Below, one piece after another: positions 54,364 to 64,000 of a stretch of 64,000 bases of DNA. Source of the DNA: Halictus rubicundus (lineage: Eukaryota; Arthropoda; Insecta; Hymenoptera; Halictidae); assembly GCF_050948215.1 (NCBI RefSeq), contig NC_135155.1, positions 13,534,001-13,598,000 on the forward strand, written 5' to 3'. The notes beneath the pieces were generated by a model. The model worked only from the letters and a program-made list of their open reading frames with translations. It ran no database searches and was not told the origin of the DNA. A program made the translations under genes and the position numbers. Position 1 is the first letter of the stretch; the number at the start of each line of letters is the position of its first letter.

Positions 54364-56536
54364 TTCATAGTGATGAATGTTCTTTATAATCGATCTATAA
54401 TATCATACATCATAGCATTCAGTTTATACATAATTACAATTGTAAATCTGGTTTCGCCCTTAGGAGTGTAATTAGTTGTGGGTTCGTCGTGTGTCGTTGC
54501 CGTCGCGCCGAGGCGGGGAAGGGGGGGGGGGGGGGTGTGTATGTAAAACGCATTCGATAATGTGTTCCTGTATGTGTGTGTGTGTGTACAATGTATAATG
54601 TTTTGTTGGGAGGGGGAGGGGGAAAGGTCGCGTAGAAAAAAGTGTGTCCCGCTCCCTAATCTCTTCAGTATCATCCCCTCTCAGTTCGCTAGAAACAAAC
54701 AACTCCTGGCCGTACAAGAGAAATCGACGCGCATGCTACGAAAATAAGGTATACAATGTATAATATGTACAACCGAAGAGAAGAATCAACCGACAACCTA
54801 ATCGATGAGCCTCGGGAACGATTTACAGGCGCGAACAACGCTGGGAGAACGTTCGTTTCTCGAGGTTCAAGATGTCCGTCGGCATTCGTCGTCGCGTTGA
54901 TTAATCGTCAACCGGAAGTCGCGACTTTCCTTGTTGTTTTCGATCGTTCGACTCTACGAGAAAAAAGAAAGGAAGTCTCCGCGGCAGTGCCCGCTACTGG
55001 CCGCTTGGTACAGTGTGTGTCGTGTAGGATCCCTAGGAAACAATAAATAAAATCTATCTATTCTCATTTATCTAGCGCGAGACGACGTCCGTCACTTTGA
55101 TTTTTTTTTGTCCGTGGTCGATCGGTGCACTTCTGCGATGATTCGATCTATTTGCTGCGATCGTCGCTCGAGGGACATTGACGGTAGTTATCTGCGACGC
55201 CATTTATGTTTTAGCCTGCAGAAAATTATTGCGGAAGTATTGCGACGGTTTTTGCGTTTTTGTGTTTCGTTTAGCTTCGCGGAAATTGAAAGGGGAACGT
55301 GTCTTTCTTTTTGACTATTAGTCTGTTTGAGAATGGGGACAGAATATTTTGATTTCAATATTAATTTTCAAAATGGAAGCAAGACCTTTCGATCTTAATA
55401 TTTATTTTTAAAACGAAGACCTGACGACGTGAAACATTCATTTTGAAATGAAAGTAAAAATTTCAATTGTTGATTTTAAAACAACGGCGAAATCTTTTTC
55501 GCTGGACTAGAACGTACAGAGAAGGGTTCATTCTTAGAACAAAATCTGCACACTGAATGCAACTATTACATCCTACAGACAGCTTCTCATTTATATAACA
55601 CTAGGTTAACGGAGCACTAAAAATGACTATTTTACATTACTTTATAAAAATAACATGAATGTATCGATCAAAGTTTGTAGCCATTTTTTTAATAATATAT
55701 ATCCAAAGAAATGAATTTGTTAAATAATTGCTCATGGATGCATTTTTACAATCTCAATAATCGCAATTTAAAAATATTAGAATCCGTCATTTTGACGGGT
55801 CCCGTAAATCTAGTGTTAATGAGTCTATATTAACAAATAAAAAAATCTGAGACCGTCACTGGCAGGTCTAGTAACGAAGACGGAACGTTCCCGAAGCTTT
55901 CAAAACTTGATCTAAAAATAAATTGGCCTGCTTCTAAGTGAAACACGGTTCACCATGAGTCCCATCAAGCAAAATGGCGTCCGGAGGGGCGGTGATCGCA
56001 GCAAACAACGAATCCTCCCCATCTAGAAACTAGATAGCTGCCGTTCGAGTCTCTCGATTCCTCCCTCCGATATCCTTCGATATTCTCCGACGATATCCTC
56101 TCCGATCCTCTCCGATCCTCTCCGATCCTCTCCGATATCTACCGATCCGCGCAGAGACCGGTTATGTTCGCCACTGATCTTTACAAAAACTATCGTTGTC
56201 CCGAGAAGTTCGCACGCCGCGCGTGTCACGTTCTCCGCGTCGTGTGGCCGCGTGTCGATAGCTTAATTGATTAATTACGCGATACATCGAAAGGTACTAT
56301 GTTTATATATACAGCGGTAGCAATTGGATTACTGATTAAATAGTGGCATATTTACTAAACGTTACGTTTATCACAACGATGATAAAATCAGCCGGAAGAC
56401 CGGAAATCGTCCACTTTTCGATTCTTACCGATCCTCTCTGCCTGTGCCCTTGTCGTCCTCCATCTTTTACCTTTTCCTTTTGTTAATTAACAAACAGATA
56501 GAGGCGGGAACCGGTGCCTCTTCAGTCGACCAGTTT

Positions 56537-56571
<35 letters not shown>

Positions 56572-58590
56572 TTTCTCTTTCTCTTTTTCCCTTACTCTGC
56601 TTCGTTACTGGGCAAAACACCCACGCGAGATCATCCGCAGCATGCATCCTAATCTTTCGTCGTTAACTATCTCGAGTATTCACGAAATTGGTCGTGTTAT
56701 CGATCGATCAGGGATCTTTATGCAAATTACAATTTCATGCGATCGTTTTTGAAAAGAAAAATTTCTTTTTGGCCATCAGGAGATAGTGGTGATAATAGAA
56801 AGAAAGAAGCGAATTAAATCATTCGTTCGATTCATGTTATCAATTGATTGAATTTCGGTGAAATCAATTTTTTGATTGATGAAATATGTAAATGTTTTAA
56901 GTTATTGTTGAAGTGCATAAAGATCCGTGGATTGTTTGTGCGATTTTTCAGCTGGCGAGTAGAGAGGTGGCTGACAGTGGAACAGTCCTGTTTTTAGTCA
57001 GACCTGGATGGTCGAAGCTACTTTGTTTGGTTATATGGGCTGCCATAGGTAAGAGTTCCAGCCGAGTTTATAAAAATTTCACTCGTGATGTTGGAGAATG
57101 TTTTTAATGTTGCGAGTCAATTTTTTAATGTGTGAGAAAGCTGAAAAATTCGATCGATTGACCAAATCTTATCACACTGCTTTTTAATTTCAAGCTTTTC
57201 CTCGACAATATTTCGGAGGATATCCTTGTGAATGTAGATTAACGAATCGATTGGTCGTTAGTAAAATTTTTATAGACTCGGTTTGACTTCTGTTTGACAG
57301 CACAATCTATTTATTATCTCCAGTTCGCGGTTAGGATCTTGGACCAAGGAACATCGTAGGAATTCAGGACGCAGCTAAGGACGAGGGGAAAAAAAGATTT
57401 TCTTTTTCGACTTCAGCGTCGTGGCTGAAGACTTCCGAATTGACTAGATTGGAGCACCTTGAGTTTCGTGAAATGGAGAAGCAAACAGAAAGAAAAGAAT
57501 CATCTACGTCGAATTAACTGTGAACCATCAATCTTCAATAAGTAGACTGCAGATTTATGCAATATTATACTTCTGATCCTTGGAAACCTTTCAACGAACT
57601 ACAGTTAAACTTTCGACCCTTCGAGCTCGAACGATGATTCCGAAACGTCATCAAAAATGATCACCTTCCATTTCTAACCCTCCGAGAACTCGGACATCTA
57701 ATTTCTAAAATTGCAAACAATTATTTAAGCTACACGAGATCAGTGCATATTTTTCTTCCTTTCTAGTATTTAAAGTCCCACAAGAAAAATATCTTTAATA
57801 TTTTAAAAAGTCCTCGTCCTCAAGGGGTAAAACAATTTCTACTAAATTGAACAATACTAAAATTCATAAAATTCATAAAATTCATAAAATTCATAAAATG
57901 TCCCAGAAAATTAAATCTCTCAATTCTAAAATTAAAAATAGCTTCGAGTTCAAAAGGTCTGTAAACTTTGATTCTCGAATTACCACTTTCTCCAAACCTC
58001 CAAAGTAAAAGAACTGTCATTAGATCACTATTCAAACAGACCACGTAGCAACAATTAATTCACATAAACGTCAACAGTCTACTGTTAAGAGACCCCATAA
58101 GACCAGACAAAGAGCACTCGAACCCATCAGAATCGAGCAAGCCAGCGTCGATGATCAAAAACCTCGGTGCAAAAATCGGCCAAGTCCAATAAAATCGTCG
58201 TCTTCTACATTCCGGTGCTCATCGTTCACATAATTTACACATTACCAACTTGTCAGGTCTCAGTAATCAACCTTCCATACACAGACTCACCCAACTTTGC
58301 ACCGAGGTGGTGAACTCAACAAAATCTGGATCAGTTCGACAGATTCTCAATCAATCAATTAAACCTCATTCTCAAGAACCACTGATCACACAGCCACCAA
58401 TCAACCTCCACCAAACCCCTCCTATCCTCTAACGCATGATGATCCCCCCGCGGTCCCGTCCGATATTGCACGTAAACGTCGAAACCCACTCGCTGAGTCT
58501 CCCACCTCGAGATCAATGTCGCCCTGTTTCGTCAAAATTTTGGCATCACAGTATGGGATAATAATACTCGCGTCCGCAAAAGGAGATCGG
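54364..58590 (-). other. Downstream flank of disco, possible long 3' UTR
   Basis: No coding sequence is seen. Contents: a poly-G run and GT repeats at 54516-54590, a TTAA-type MITE at 55599-55815, (CTCCGATCCT)n at 56095-56137, (CT)n at 56540-56568, a dispersed-motif copy at 57541-57567 and (ATAAAATTC)n at 57857-57898. Confidence 0.4.
55599..55815. mobile_element. TTAA-type MITE with CACTAG ends
   Basis: Left end CACTAGGTTAACGGAGCAC and, inverted, right end CACTAGATTTACGGGACCC. TTAA follows the right end (55816-55819) and ATAA precedes the left. A diverged relative without clear ends lies at about 53990-54110. Confidence 0.65.
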
Positions 58591-61500
58591 TCACGATCCA
58601 CTGGTCGACAGCACCGGCAGGTCCCGATGAGCCTGAGGGTCCCTCGAGTGGGCGTCCCTAACAGCCCTGGAGCCAAAAACGCGTTCGCACCCGGGTATAG
58701 TACACCTGGCCTCTTCCTTCCTGTCCTCGAGACCAGGCGAGGACATGGGCGAACTATTAACCTGATGTATAGCCCCCTGGTCTTGGGACATCCTGGTCAG
58801 ATGGGTGAGATGCTGTTGGTTCAGCCCGTTGAGCCCGGCCAGGTGTGACGCGAACGACGATAGGCCGGAGAAGGTGGCGCCAAGGTGCGGTGGGAGGAGC
58901 AACGGGTGAGGGGGCGGGATCCTGGCGGCTAGATCTGGGAGTCCAGGCGTTAGGGGATAGGCTCCTAGCGCACCGATGCCGGCGTCAGCGTACAGCCTGG
59001 CGAGGAACTCGTTTCTCAGCAGAGGGTTCACCTGGGAGTCGTCGACCCTCGGGGACAAGCTCGGCGGCAGGCTAGAGGACAACGGCGGGCTGGACGACGT
59101 GGACAACAACTTCCGGTGTAGGTTCAGGTTGGCCGAGTGTCTATCCCGTGATCTCTTCGACGGGAACGCGGCGTTACACCCGTCGACGCTGCACCGGTGC
59201 ATCAGCTTCAGATGGACGTTCTGATAGTGCGTCTTGACGCCGAAATGATTCTGGAACACCTTGCCGCAGGCGGTGCAACGCCTCGGGTTCTCCCTGTCCA
59301 AGGGCACCTCCTGGGTGCTGACGAACCCGCCGTTCTCGTAACGGGCGTACGTGATCAGGCTATTGTCCATATCCATGGCCGCTGTGGAGGGTGAGGCGCT
59401 GGATGAACGAAAGCCACGTGAGCAGCTGTCCATGGCGGTGAAGGTGGTGGTTGTCTCCCGGTGAGGCGTCGTGGTGAGGCTGACGGGGCTGGTAGAATCG
59501 CGGCCAGACCTCGAACCCGGCCGCTGCGTCCCGTGGCTCCGCATCGAGGCGTGGCGACCCTGCGACAAGGACTCGAGTTGACGCAAAGTGGTTGTGGTTG
59601 TGGTGGTGGTGGTGGTCGAGGGGTCGTGGTGGTGGGAGAGGTCGTCGGCTGTCGTCGGACGGCTGTCGACCGAGCTCGGGGCACGGGAGGGATCATCGGG
59701 ACGCTCACCTTCTTGATTGCGCAGCGCGTCGTTCACCTCCGAATCATCATCATCATCATCGACCTCCTCCAACGGCTCTTCGTCATCCTCGTCCTCGTCC
59801 TCCTCCGGGCCCTCCTTCGACTTCTCCGAGAATTCCTTTTTCGGCTCCTCCTTCGTCTCCTCGTCGCTCTTCAACCTCTCGCCAGGCTCGGGTGCGGTAG
59901 ACTCTTTCGAGCTAGCCGAGACATCCGCCAACGAACGGGACCCCTCCACGTCCTGCCCTGTCTTTGGTTCCGGGCTACCGTTCGCCTGCTGCCTCTTCGG
60001 CGACTTCGCCCTCGAGCTCAGGTCCCGCGGGTCCTCCTGAGGTAAGTGCCAACCCCGACCCTCTCCGACCCCCGAAGATCGGTTGCAAGCCTCCGGAGAT
60101 CGAGAATTGGACTCGTGATCGTTGAAGTTCAGGTTCTTCGGCGAGTTCGGCGAGGTCTTCCGCTCCTCCGCCTCCAGCCGCGACATCGACATGTCTTCCG
60201 GCTCGCTCTGGAAGTCGTTCATCGAGGTGATGCTCGCACTGTCAGACATACAGCGTCTCTTCACCCTCTCCTCGTCGTTCGACGAGTCCCCGTCGGTCGA
60301 GGAAGAATGCAACTCCGTTAAAACAGCACAGCGTGTCGGATGCTGAGACTTCCTCTTCCGCACGCCTCTACTGTGCAGGGAGGTTAGGTTCAGCGAGAGC
60401 TGGCTCATGGAGAAGCTCTGCTGGTCCACGGTGCCCATGGAGTCGTTGTCCTCGTTGCTGTCCGGGTTGCTCACGAGATCCTCGTCCCCGGTCTCGCCCA
60501 GGTACACCTTCGATCTCTTCGTCAGACTGAGATCGGCGGGCTGCTCGTCGTCCTCCTCGCCGGGGCGCAGGGGTAACCTGGAGGGGAGATTGCTGGCATC
60601 GTCTTCGGCGACGACCACTATCCCTCCGTCGTCATCGTCGTCGTCGTCGTCGCCCTCTGCCACCGCGGTCGAGGCTTGCGTCGAAGGCGACACGGTGTCC
60701 GCTGCGCTACCGCTGGAGAAGGATTCCCTGGTGGCAACGGTGGTGCTGGAGGTCTCAGCGGCCGTGGTCATGGCCATGGAGGAGGTGTTGAGCGAGGTGG
60801 TCGAGGACAGGCTGGCGTTCACGTTCATCCGCTGCTGCAACGCCTCCTCGTAGGGGATCGCCTGGTCCAGGTGTTTGAAGTCTAGTCCACAGAGCGACGC
60901 CGGGGATCGGAGGTCTGGGGGCGGGGTCAGCAGGGGGAAGGACCTAAAGGGGAGGTGCTTGAACCCTGAGGCGGGGACCGGTAGGCCAGGAGGAAGGACC
61001 AGGGCGTGCGCCATGGACGATCGACCGTCGTGCGGCGAGATCTTTCGTCTCATGTGCGGCGAGTGAAGTTTGGGATTCGGATTAGCGCTGTGTCTGTTAC
61101 GCGACCTCCTCGAGCTGAACATCATGTTGCACCCGGTGACCGTGCACTTGTGCATCTCGCGCAGGTGGACCGCGCTGTAGTGTATCTTGAGGGCGCCCTT
61201 GTCGCAGAACGTCTTCAGACAGGTGATGCACTGGACCCGCTTCTTGCCGGTGGTCGGGTTGATGAACGTGGTGCCGAGATTAGGCGGGATGTTCGCGGAC
61301 GCGCCCCATTGGCTTCCGGGCCGCTTCCCAGGGGAGTGGGGTTTCCTGCCGGGGATACCGGGAGGCCTACCTAGGGGCGCGGCTTGTAGAGGTAGTGGGG
61401 GGTGGTGTCGTTGCTCGCCGGAGTGTTTAGAGGTCGAGTCCCGTCTGCTGAGGTTCAACGCGCTGTCCCAGTTCTCGTCGTCCTCGTCGTCCTCCTCAGA

Positions 61501-62310
61501 GCCGAACTCGCTGCTCTTCTCGCCGCCGCTGTGCACGTCCGACGGCACCGTCATCCCGGTCACGCCCCCCGAGGACTTCCCCATCGGTGGTGGGGGAAAG
61601 TGGGCGGGGAAACTGGGAGGCAACGCACCGGAGGACACCGCGACCGAGAGAGGATGACCGAAGTTCAACGCCGACGAGGATACCGGCGCCACGGGCATGT
61701 GAGGCCTCTGCAGCTGATTGCTGGTCGAATGGTGGGGAGGACTGTGCGGACTCTGAGTGTTCCTCAAGGACTTCCGACTCTGCATCAGCTGATCCGCTGG
61801 TGGAGGCGGGGGTAGAGGCGGGAATGCTGGCAGACCCAGCGTTCCCAGCTTTCGGAAGTCGAACGGTTGCATACTTTGCAGTCTGTTCAACGGTGACACT
61901 GTTAAATGGGACTCCAAGCTTCTAGGCGGCGAGTTCGCGCTACTAGTCACGCAAGGGTTGCCGGAGGATGAGGAAGAGTAATGTTTCTGCGTTGTTGGCG
62001 ACATCGAGGGGTGTGACACCGCTGGAGGAGGTGGCGGCGGTGGTAATGGATGCGGCAACCGCGAGCCTGGCGGTGGGAGGCCGCAATGGAGCAGGTGCAA
62101 TGGTGGTGGTAGGTGTGCTAGTGGCATCGTCGGCGGCGAAGGTCGTCTGCTTGGTGACATAGCATCCGTACCCGGCGTCCCGGCGGCCAGCAGCAACTGC
62201 TGCACGAAGGGACGCGTCTCGGCGAACCTGAGGAACTGCTGCAGCACCAGCGGTTCCTCTTCAGGCGAGCAGATGCTCCATCGGTCCAGCACCGTGCCGT
62301 TCTGCGAGTC
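58591..62310 (-). CDS. disco: Disconnected/basonuclin-type zinc-finger protein, terminal coding exon (5' partial)
   Basis: One long exon on the minus strand. The acceptor TGTCCGGCAG is at 62320-62311 and the exon begins DSQNGTVLDRWSICSPEEEP; the stop TGA is at 58593-58591. The frame runs 20 codons further up to a Met at 62370, which I read as intron. Numbered from that Met, zinc-finger pair 1 has C381, C384, H397, H402 and C409, C414, H427. Pair 2 has C1032, C1035, H1048, H1053 and C1060, C1065, H1078, H1085. A lone C-terminal finger has C1223, C1228, H1241, H1248. The second fingers carry the SKRSRDRHSAN-type signature of basonuclin and Drosophila disco. Between the pairs are proline-, serine- and acid-rich tracts and two PxDLS motifs. 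Such proteins are nuclear regulators; fly disco/disco-r act in head and leg patterning and optic nerve formation. Upstream exons lie beyond the right edge. The protein could equally be named a basonuclin-2 homologue. Confidence 0.88.
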   Translation of the reverse strand, partial: DSQNGTVLDRWSICSPEEEPLVLQQFLRFAETRPFVQQLLLAAGTPGTDAMSPSRRPSPPTMPLAHLPPPLHLLHCGLPPPGSRLPHPLPPPPPPPAVSHPSMSPTTQKHYSSSSSGNPCVTSSANSPPRSLESHLTVSPLNRLQSMQPFDFRKLGTLGLPAFPPLPPPPPADQLMQSRKSLRNTQSPHSPPHHSTSNQLQRPHMPVAPVSSSALNFGHPLSVAVSSGALPPSFPAHFPPPPMGKSSGGVTGMTVPSDVHSGGEKSSEFGSEEDDEDDENWDSALNLSRRDSTSKHSGEQRHHPPLPLQAAPLGRPPGIPGRKPHSPGKRPGSQWGASANIPPNLGTTFINPTTGKKRVQCITCLKTFCDKGALKIHYSAVHLREMHKCTVTGCNMMFSSRRSRNRHSANPNPKLHSPHMRRKISPHDGRSSMAHALVLPPGLPVPASGFKHLPFRSFPLLTPPPDLRSPASLCGLDFKHLDQAIPYEEALQQRMNVNASLSSTTSLNTSSMAMTTAAETSSTTVATRESFSSGSAADTVSPSTQASTAVAEGDDDDDDDDGGIVVVAEDDASNLPSRLPLRPGEEDDEQPADLSLTKRSKVYLGETGDEDLVSNPDSNEDNDSMGTVDQQSFSMSQLSLNLTSLHSRGVRKRKSQHPTRCAVLTELHSSSTDGDSSNDEERVKRRCMSDSASITSMNDFQSEPEDMSMSRLEAEERKTSPNSPKNLNFNDHESNSRSPEACNRSSGVGEGRGWHLPQEDPRDLSSRAKSPKRQQANGSPEPKTGQDVEGSRSLADVSASSKESTAPEPGERLKSDEETKEEPKKEFSEKSKEGPEEDEDEDDEEPLEEVDDDDDDSEVNDALRNQEGERPDDPSRAPSSVDSRPTTADDLSHHHDPSTTTTTTTTTTLRQLESLSQGRHASMRSHGTQRPGSRSGRDSTSPVSLTTTPHRETTTTFTAMDSCSRGFRSSSASPSTAAMDMDNSLITYARYENGGFVSTQEVPLDRENPRRCTACGKVFQNHFGVKTHYQNVHLKLMHRCSVDGCNAAFPSKRSRDRHSANLNLHRKLLSTSSSPPLSSSLPPSLSPRVDDSQVNPLLRNEFLARLYADAGIGALGAYPLTPGLPDLAARIPPPHPLLLPPHLGATFSGLSSFASHLAGLNGLNQQHLTHLTRMSQDQGAIHQVNSSPMSSPGLEDRKEEARCTIPGCERVFGSRAVRDAHSRDPQAHRDLPVLSTSGS

Positions 62311-64000
62311 CTGCCGGACAGACAAACACAATTCGTTAGAAAATTTGCAATATTTTCTTTGTTTATTCACAGTTTAACTGCCACCACCTTATACACATGC
62401 CTGGCACTGTTTCTTTGAACAAACTTGAAGATCAATTTTGATTACAGAGTCTAGTCTATGTCTAGTCTGTGTTACATTATTTTAAAACCAATTATAACTA
62501 TTAATTGGAAAAAGTAACGACTGCTTCATGTAATTTAGCACAGTTTTATTTCGCATAAAAATCCTGCAATCTGCAATGACCAATCAATGTCATTCAACCG
62601 TGAAAATTTTTATTGTATAGCATTCGTCTCCTTGCAGTTTTTTTCTTTTACCAGTCGACGACAATGACGTCGAACGCAACAGAACGAAGAAAGAATGAAT
62701 GAGTAGTAGAACAAAAGTCGTAGGAGTCGATGCAAGAAAATGCAATAGAACAGGAAAAACATTGTGTGTCATGGTCATTCGTCGTCGAAGCGTTACATAA
62801 ATTAACTCCGTCTGCTTTAATGAATTTCTTCCTGGTTGCTCGATGGCAATAAAATTTTCACTTCCCATCGAGCCATCGATCGAAAGCAACAAAATAGCTA
62901 TATGCACGACGATCTTTAAACATCTGCCAAGACCTTCGCGGATTTTTATAGCCACTTAAATAATGAGATGTGTTCAATTACAAGACGAACACATCCGACA
63001 CATGGTCTTTCTCCACTCGCATCCGTCTATCCACCACAGTTGGAAGAGTTTAACTCGAGTTTAACTGTGAATTATTATGGACGCATAAATCGTTCGGAGA
63101 TTGATTTGCAAGGAACAGAATCCAAATAAAATATTTTTGCCTCGGCAGGATTTATTTTACGATACTTCACAAGAGTCAAAAATCTGAATCGACCTTTCCG
63201 CAGATTTTTCTATGCTGAATTGTTAAAGACTAAATAATTCTATAAACTGCTATATTACAAACACGTGAACAATCTCATCAAACCCTTGTAAAAGTTTTTA
63301 AATTTTTAATCATTCAAAAATTTCAGGTAGTCGTCTATCTAATCATAAATAGACTATAGATTTTCTGCGTTTATGACAAAAATGAGTAAATCAAATGTAG
63401 AGCAGTAAAATAAGAAATAATAATAATAACAAAAGTTTTGTCACCGGATTAGTATTAGTTCCATTGTAATTCCATCTATTCAACGTGTTAAATCATTAAT
63501 TAGTAAAATCAAATTCTCTCCATTTTAGTAGACCGCAGATTTTATGCATTTATCACAAAAAAGATGAATAAGAATATCGATATACATTTTTATCCTGCTT
63601 ATATTATTAAAGAAAAATGATTTTGCACAAAGATCCACAGTCTAATTATAATCAACAGGACTAGGACGTGAATCGATTCGATCGTCGATTCAACTTCTTT
63701 TGTGTATCGTTCGAGCAGCCTTCGGCCTCGCATAATCGGTTCATGATAACTCCCATATCCGGATAAAAACACTTCCGGCGTTTCGCGACCGTGGAAGGCC
63801 GCTTGCGTAATGTCGCTTTACTTTGCGCGCGATTAATATGAACGGATCAATGAATAATCAAACTAATTTATTCGCTTTAGCGGCGGGCAATTAGTTCCAC
63901 TTCAGTTGGCCGGGGCTTCGAGCCCGATGACGAGTGAATCGCGAAATAATTAACTGTAAACAGTCGACTCGCCGAACGGTTTTTACCGTCATTAGTCATC
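62311..64000 (-). other. Probable disco intron, 5' exons not in window
   Basis: Upstream of the disco acceptor no further exon with coding character is visible up to the window end. The stretch is AT-rich and holds five copies of the short motif TGCATAAAAATCCGCAGTCT (near 62547, 63197, 63350, 63528 and 63619, in both orientations). A minus-strand reading frame at 62955-62590 has no recognisable domain. Confidence 0.55.

Noticed and set aside
58845..61925. Plus-strand frames opposite the disco exon, up to 194 codons
   Set aside because: GC-rich antisense shadows of a strongly coding exon; low-complexity peptides with no domain.
62311..62370. N-terminal extension MNKQRKYCKFSNELCLSVRQ of the disco frame
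   Set aside because: It is AT-rich, lies just upstream of a good CAG acceptor, and the family-typical sequence starts right after that site, so it is intron.
62590..62955. 121-codon minus-strand frame upstream of disco
   Set aside because: No domain, no donor-acceptor pair fitting phase 0 into the disco exon, and AT-rich codon use.

Overview
The window looks like nuclear DNA of an insect, most likely a hymenopteran (bee or ant grade). This rests on two conserved animal genes with animal-type introns, long AT-rich spacers with GC-rich islands, many GA/CT microsatellites, and many small non-autonomous DNA transposons (TA- and TTAA-flanked). The species cannot be named from the sequence alone.

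Two protein-coding genes are well supported. On the plus strand at 14278-23367 is a complete eight-exon gene for a cilia- and flagella-associated WD-repeat/coiled-coil protein of the CFAP43 family. All seven introns have GT-AG ends with matching phases, giving a predicted protein of 1614 residues. On the minus strand at 58591-62310 is the large terminal coding exon of a disconnected/basonuclin-type zinc-finger transcription factor. Its 5' exons lie beyond the right edge of the window. I found no convincing rRNA, tRNA or other RNA gene.

Layout: 1-14277 is intergenic, with a MITE inside a tandem duplication, a GA tract, a nested inverted-repeat element, a mariner fragment, a 300-base purine tract and two satellite blocks. 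A candidate RFX X-box lies about 640 bases upstream of the CFAP43 start codon. Five of the seven CFAP43 introns (1, 3, 4, 5 and 7) carry repeats. In intron 1 there are 172-base units that each end in a 3'-splice-site-like sequence and lead up to the true acceptor. From 23368 to 58590 is a 35 kb spacer with CATTGAA-heptamer minisatellites in opposite orientations, two unrelated-looking satellites of the same 187-base period, an 812-base foldback element, two pogo/Tigger-like MITEs, TTAA-type MITEs, a second mariner relic and a candidate distal polyadenylation site for disco.

The two genes show no functional link: one builds the axoneme and the other is a developmental regulator. The large spacer next to disco is the kind of territory where cis-regulatory DNA of a patterning gene would lie, but I could not identify individual enhancers by eye.
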